A stretch of 64,000 nt of DNA from contig NZ_JAIWNB010000021.1 of the NCBI RefSeq assembly GCF_020215705.1, forward strand, positions 1-64,000. The letters run 5' to 3'. Source of the DNA: Nonomuraea aurantiaca. GTDB lineage: Bacteria > Actinomycetota > Actinomycetes > Streptosporangiales > Streptosporangiaceae. The notes under the pieces are model-generated. The model did no database searches. It saw only the letters and a program-made list of their open reading frames with translations, and had not been told where the DNA came from. Positions 60,651 to 64,000 of the stretch are shown here, one piece after another (the first letter of the stretch is position 1; each line of letters begins with the position of its first letter). The translations under genes and the position numbers were made by a program.

Positions 60651-61544
60651 ATGAAGGGCGGGACCGTGGACCGACGGGCGGTAGTGACGGCGGGGACCGG
60701 CGGAATCGGCTTGGAGACCGCGATAGGGCTGGCGGCGGCCGGTTACACCGTCACCGTGGTCGGCCGGAGCGCCGAGCGCGGCGCCCAAGCGGTCGAACGG
60801 ATCGGCGCCGCGGTGCCCGGAGCGGAGGCCAGGTTCGTGGCGGCCGACCTCGCATCGCTCGACGCTGTACGAGCGCTCGCCGACCGACTGGCGGCGGAGG
60901 GACCACTGAGCGTTCTGATCAACAACGTCGGGGCGATGTTCGCCGACCGCCGGCAGACGACGGACCGGATCGAGGCGACATTCGCCGTCAACCACCTCTC
61001 CCCCTACCTGCTGACCGAGCTGCTGCTGGCACCACTCCAGGCCGGCGGGCCGAGCCGGATCGTGAACGTCACCTCCGGCTCGATCAGGACCGCCAAGCGC
61101 TCCTTCGCGGCGGTCGAGCCGCCGGGCGGCTACTACGGCTTTCACTGGTACGGCCGGGCGAAGCTGGCCAACCTCGCGTACACGCTGGACCTGGCCGAGC
61201 GACTGCGGGGCACGGGCGTCTCGGTCTTCGCGGCCGACCCGGGCGGCGCCGCCACCGACATGACGGACGGCACCATGCGCTCACCCAAGATCGTCTCGCC
61301 GGCCCTGCGCCTGCTCTGGCCACTGGTCCGCCGCACCTTCGAACGCGCCACCTCCGGCCCCGCCTCCGTGGCCGCCCGGTCGTCGATCCTCGCCGCGACC
61401 GACGCCTCACTGGACGGGCAGACAGGCCTGGTCATCGGACCCGACACCCGACCCGTCGCCCCCTTCCGCGCCAGCCGCGACCCCCGAACGGTCCAGGCCG
61501 TCCTCAGACTCAGCCGGCAACTGGCTCCCCTCACCCTCACCTGA
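60651..61544 (+). CDS. Short-chain dehydrogenase
   Basis: The 297-residue SDR has TAGTGGIGLE (a variant of TGxxxGIG, about 13-22), LINNVGAMFADRR, VNVTSGS and WYGRAKLAN with the catalytic Tyr and Lys. It belongs with the WWOX/retinol-dehydrogenase-like SDRs. Start ATG 60651 or GTG 60666. Under control of the two palindromes, it probably acts on the ligand sensed by the TetR gene before it. Confidence 0.85.
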   Translation: MKGGTVDRRAVVTAGTGGIGLETAIGLAAAGYTVTVVGRSAERGAQAVERIGAAVPGAEARFVAADLASLDAVRALADRLAAEGPLSVLINNVGAMFADRRQTTDRIEATFAVNHLSPYLLTELLLAPLQAGGPSRIVNVTSGSIRTAKRSFAAVEPPGGYYGFHWYGRAKLANLAYTLDLAERLRGTGVSVFAADPGGAATDMTDGTMRSPKIVSPALRLLWPLVRRTFERATSGPASVAARSSILAATDASLDGQTGLVIGPDTRPVAPFRASRDPRTVQAVLRLSRQLAPLTLT

Positions 61545-61632
61545 GCTCCGCGACCTCGCCCCCTCCGCCGAATTCGTCCGGCAAAGGACGTCCTCCCCGG
61601 CTGCGGGGCGCCAGCTATCCGTCTCCCGCGCG

Positions 61633-61683
61633 CGCAGCACCTCGCTCAGCCGCCACCCGCACGCAGCACCTCGCTCAGCCGCC
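61633..61683. repeat. Direct repeat of 22 bp at the end of the ABC permease gene
   Basis: CGCAGCACCTCGCTCAGCCGCC occurs at 61633-61654 and 61662-61683 (29 bp apart). The permease stop TGA (61646-61648, minus strand) falls in the first copy. The duplication therefore creates the last few codons and the stop of the gene. Confidence 0.7.
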
Positions 61684-64000
61684 GCCGGCGCCGCAGCGCC
61701 GACTCGATGGGCACCACGACGGCGACCGCCACCAGCAACGCGACGGTCACCAGACCCAGCCGCCACCACGGCAGCACCAGGGCCGGGTCGGCAGCCTGCC
61801 CGGTGAGCAGCCGCAGCGCGAGCGAGCCGAGCATCAGGCGGGCGAGCAGCACCCCGAGCAGTGGGCCGACCACGGCGGCGACCATCACCGGCGGCAGCAA
61901 CTCCCCCGCGGCGATCCACCGGGCGTCCCGCGGCCGCAGACCGAGGGTGCGCAGCCGGGTCAGGGTCTGCCATCGTTCCGGCGCGCTCGCGGCAGCGCCG
62001 AGAGCCAGACCCAGCAGCCCAAGGGCCAGCAGAGTCGCGGCCGAGACCCACGCCAACGTCAGCAGCCCTGAGGTCAGCGGCGCCGCGCGGCGGGCGCGCA
62101 GCACGTCCTCCCGCAGCACGGTGTCCGCGTCGACGGCGCTCGCGGCGACCGCCCGCGCCGCTCCGGGGCCGGCCGCCCACACCGTGTTGGGTACGGAGGG
62201 CATGCCTGCGGCCTTGAGGGTAGCGGCGTCCACGACGACGACGTCACCGGCGTCGCCGACGGCGGGTGCCGTACCGACGGCGGTGAGCCGGATGGTCGGA
62301 GCACCGTCCCGGAGCAGGTCCAGCCGCATGCCTGACCGCAGGCCGCCGTCGTCGGAGCGCACCAGGGCAGGCACGTCCCCGTGACCGGTCGCCCCGAGCC
62401 GGGCGAGCGCCGGCGCGTCCGGCAGCGGGGTGGCGGCGAGCAGCCGCCGGAACGCGGAGGCGTCCACGATCACCAGGCGCGGACCGACGACCAGTGAGTC
62501 GGCGACGACCCGCGCCCGGTCGGTGACCTGAGCGGCGACCACCTCCCGGACTCCTGGCGCGGCGGCGATGCGCCGGGCCAGGGCGGGTGTGGAGGCCGCC
62601 GCGGCGGGGACGACGTCGAGGCGGGCGTCGGCGCCGACGGTACGCCAAGCGCCCTCGGCCAGACCGTCGCCCGCAGTGGCGTCCAGGGTGAGCGCGAACG
62701 ACGCCAAGGCGGCGGAGGTCACCAGGACCAGAAGCGGCAGCGCACGCGCGGACGTCGCGACCGCCCGCGCGGTGCCGAACACCGCCAACGGGCGGCGTGA
62801 GCGCAGGGCACGCTTGAGCACGAGGCCCAGCCCCGCGGGGAGCAGCCGCAGCACGACGAGCGTGCCGGCGACAACACCGAGAGCGGGCGCGCTCGCGGGC
62901 AGCGGCCCGTCCCCCAGCCCAAGCCCCGGACCGGCCACGTCGCCTCCAGGAGCGAGGGCGGCCGGGAGAATCCCGCGCTGGTGCAGCGCCACGAAGGCGG
63001 CCACCGCGGCGATCAGTACCGCGGCCTCAAGGGCGGCGCGGCGCAGTTGGACGGTGTGGCGGGCCCAGCGGCGCGCGGTCCGGTTGGCCGGGACCCGCCG
63101 GTCTCGGGTGGCGCGGGCGGCGGCGAGCGTACCGAACGCCGGGCCGGCGACGACGGCGGCGAGCACCACGGGCAGCACCCACTCCCAGGAGGCGCCCGGG
63201 ACGACCGCGCGGGACAGCGCGAGCCCGGCCGCGGCGGCCGACAGCGCCACCACGGTGGACTCGAGCAGCAGCTCGGCAGCGAGCGTCGGCAGGGCCGCCC
63301 CCCGTTGCCGTGCGGCCTCCAGCGCCGGCGCGCGGCGGCGGACCAGCAGGTCGGCGGCGAGCAGCAGGACCAGGACGGCGACGGTCAGCACGCCGGTGAG
63401 CAGGACCGACGCCTGCGCGGATGCGGCGCCGACCTGGGCTCGGATGTTCCGCAGTACGCCGTCGAGCCCCGTCTCCCACTTCAGGGAGCCGTCGAGGGCG
63501 CCGGATGAGCCGGAATTGGCCTTGAGCGCGACCACCTTCGAGGCGATCGCCTGGGCGGAGTCCCAGGTGATCCGGCTCGGGTCGGGGGTGAACCGGACGA
63601 CGCGTCGTAGCGCGTCCTGGTCGAACGCGAGACGGGCGTCGGGCAGGGAGCCGGGCGACAGCAGGCCGGCGAACCGGGTGGAACCCACACCATCCGCACC
63701 GGAGACGGGACGCAGCAGCGCGGGGGCCGACCGCCAGGCGGAATCGGTGCTGTCCGTCGGCCGGAAGATGCCGCTGACCAGGACCTTCTTGATGTTCCCC
63801 GCGTCGTCCTTGAGCGGGATGCGGGCGCCGGGACGCAGCTTGAGCGCCTCGGCGTCCGCTTCCGACAGAGCGACCTGCACCGGCCGTGGCTTCCCCATGG
63901 CGGGAACCTCGGCGTGGTTGTCCGCCTCAGGGACGGCGGGCCGGGGCGGACCGCCCGCGATCCAGGTCACGTGCGGCCCGCCGTCTGAGTCGTCTGCGCC
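61646..64000 (-). CDS. FtsX-type ABC transporter permease (N-terminus outside window)
   Basis: The frame is open through the window end; 785 residues are visible. The protein has two FtsX-like cores with about ten hydrophobic segments in all and large extracytoplasmic domains. The C-terminal core (AATLLALGLLGLALGAAASAPERWQTLTRLRTLGLRPRDARW) is the clearest. Such permeases of the MacB/LolC type move lipids or peptides or work in mechanotransmission, but the ATPase is not visible in this window. It ends RRLSEVLRAGGG in a duplicated segment. Confidence 0.82.
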   Translation of the reverse strand, partial: GADDSDGGPHVTWIAGGPPRPAVPEADNHAEVPAMGKPRPVQVALSEADAEALKLRPGARIPLKDDAGNIKKVLVSGIFRPTDSTDSAWRSAPALLRPVSGADGVGSTRFAGLLSPGSLPDARLAFDQDALRRVVRFTPDPSRITWDSAQAIASKVVALKANSGSSGALDGSLKWETGLDGVLRNIRAQVGAASAQASVLLTGVLTVAVLVLLLAADLLVRRRAPALEAARQRGAALPTLAAELLLESTVVALSAAAAGLALSRAVVPGASWEWVLPVVLAAVVAGPAFGTLAAARATRDRRVPANRTARRWARHTVQLRRAALEAAVLIAAVAAFVALHQRGILPAALAPGGDVAGPGLGLGDGPLPASAPALGVVAGTLVVLRLLPAGLGLVLKRALRSRRPLAVFGTARAVATSARALPLLVLVTSAALASFALTLDATAGDGLAEGAWRTVGADARLDVVPAAAASTPALARRIAAAPGVREVVAAQVTDRARVVADSLVVGPRLVIVDASAFRRLLAATPLPDAPALARLGATGHGDVPALVRSDDGGLRSGMRLDLLRDGAPTIRLTAVGTAPAVGDAGDVVVVDAATLKAAGMPSVPNTVWAAGPGAARAVAASAVDADTVLREDVLRARRAAPLTSGLLTLAWVSAATLLALGLLGLALGAAASAPERWQTLTRLRTLGLRPRDARWIAAGELLPPVMVAAVVGPLLGVLLARLMLGSLALRLLTGQAADPALVLPWWRLGLVTVALLVAVAVVVPIESALRRRRRLSEVLRAGGG

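Overview
The window is high-GC DNA that reads as an actinomycete chromosome, most likely of the Streptosporangiales (Nonomuraea-like). This rests on base composition, frequent GTG starts, ATGA/GTGA gene overlaps, the pairing of a second-type nuo cluster with korAB, and the number of TetR, WYL, ECF and NarL-type regulators. No tRNA, rRNA, CRISPR array or phage module was seen. The genus is inference only.

Layout. (1) 1-7.3 kb, energy metabolism: the tail of a transposase gene abuts a short nuoA-B-C-H operon (minus strand) that lacks nuoD here. Then come a secreted NodB-type polysaccharide deacetylase and korA-korB, the 2-oxoacid:ferredoxin oxidoreductase. (2) 7.3-35 kb, a large surface-polysaccharide locus. 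It holds a membrane O-acyltransferase, a minus-strand operon (WecG/TagA-type transferase, a two-domain glycosyltransferase, two paralogous membrane-anchored glycosidase-like proteins and a Gfo/Idh oxidoreductase), a Wzy-like polymerase, two Wzz-like proteins, a GT2, a Wzx-like flippase, a complete dTDP-rhamnose set (rmlA, B, C, D), a phosphoglycosyl transferase that would start the lipid-linked chain, and a membrane EEP phosphatase. Inside it lies a tightly overlapping eight-gene operon (28942 down to 20572) that combines a 2OG-Fe(II) dioxygenase-like protein, a C-methyltransferase, glucose-1-phosphate cytidylyltransferase, a PIG-L deacetylase, a sugar epimerase, a DUF4910 aminopeptidase-like protein, a tandem Cys/His-domain protein of unknown function and the flippase. 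This looks like a dedicated route to an unusual modified CDP-sugar and is the best candidate here for an undescribed system.

(3) 35-44 kb: small accessory genes (GntR, DMT exporter, GNAT, YjbR, VOC, a YciI-SRPBCC fusion, TetR, a cupredoxin), an alpha/beta hydrolase that has lost its catalytic core, and two intergenic stretches of degenerate short repeats. (4) 43-51 kb: a divergent TetR/SDR pair with an inverted-repeat operator, an S9 peptidase with a strong terminator, a clan-A-like glycoside hydrolase, and a membrane-tailed hydrolase divergent from an ArsR-like regulator over three CTGCAG-centred sites. (5) 50.7-58 kb: a NarL-type two-component system, a DUF2306 membrane protein, a WYL regulator divergent from a frameshifted MFS exporter, and an ECF sigma / CU044_5270 / CDP-alcohol phosphotransferase operon. 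(6) 59-64 kb: two TetR genes, an SDR behind two perfect 12-bp palindromes, and an FtsX-type ABC permease cut by the window end.

How it fits together: the polysaccharide genes cover activation (rmlA, rfbF), sugar remodelling, priming, glycosyl transfer, flipping, polymerisation and chain-length control, so one heteropolysaccharide with rhamnose plus a branched or modified sugar is the simplest reading. Similar ATATCC/GTTACAC-like sequences in several promoter regions of the locus hint at common control.
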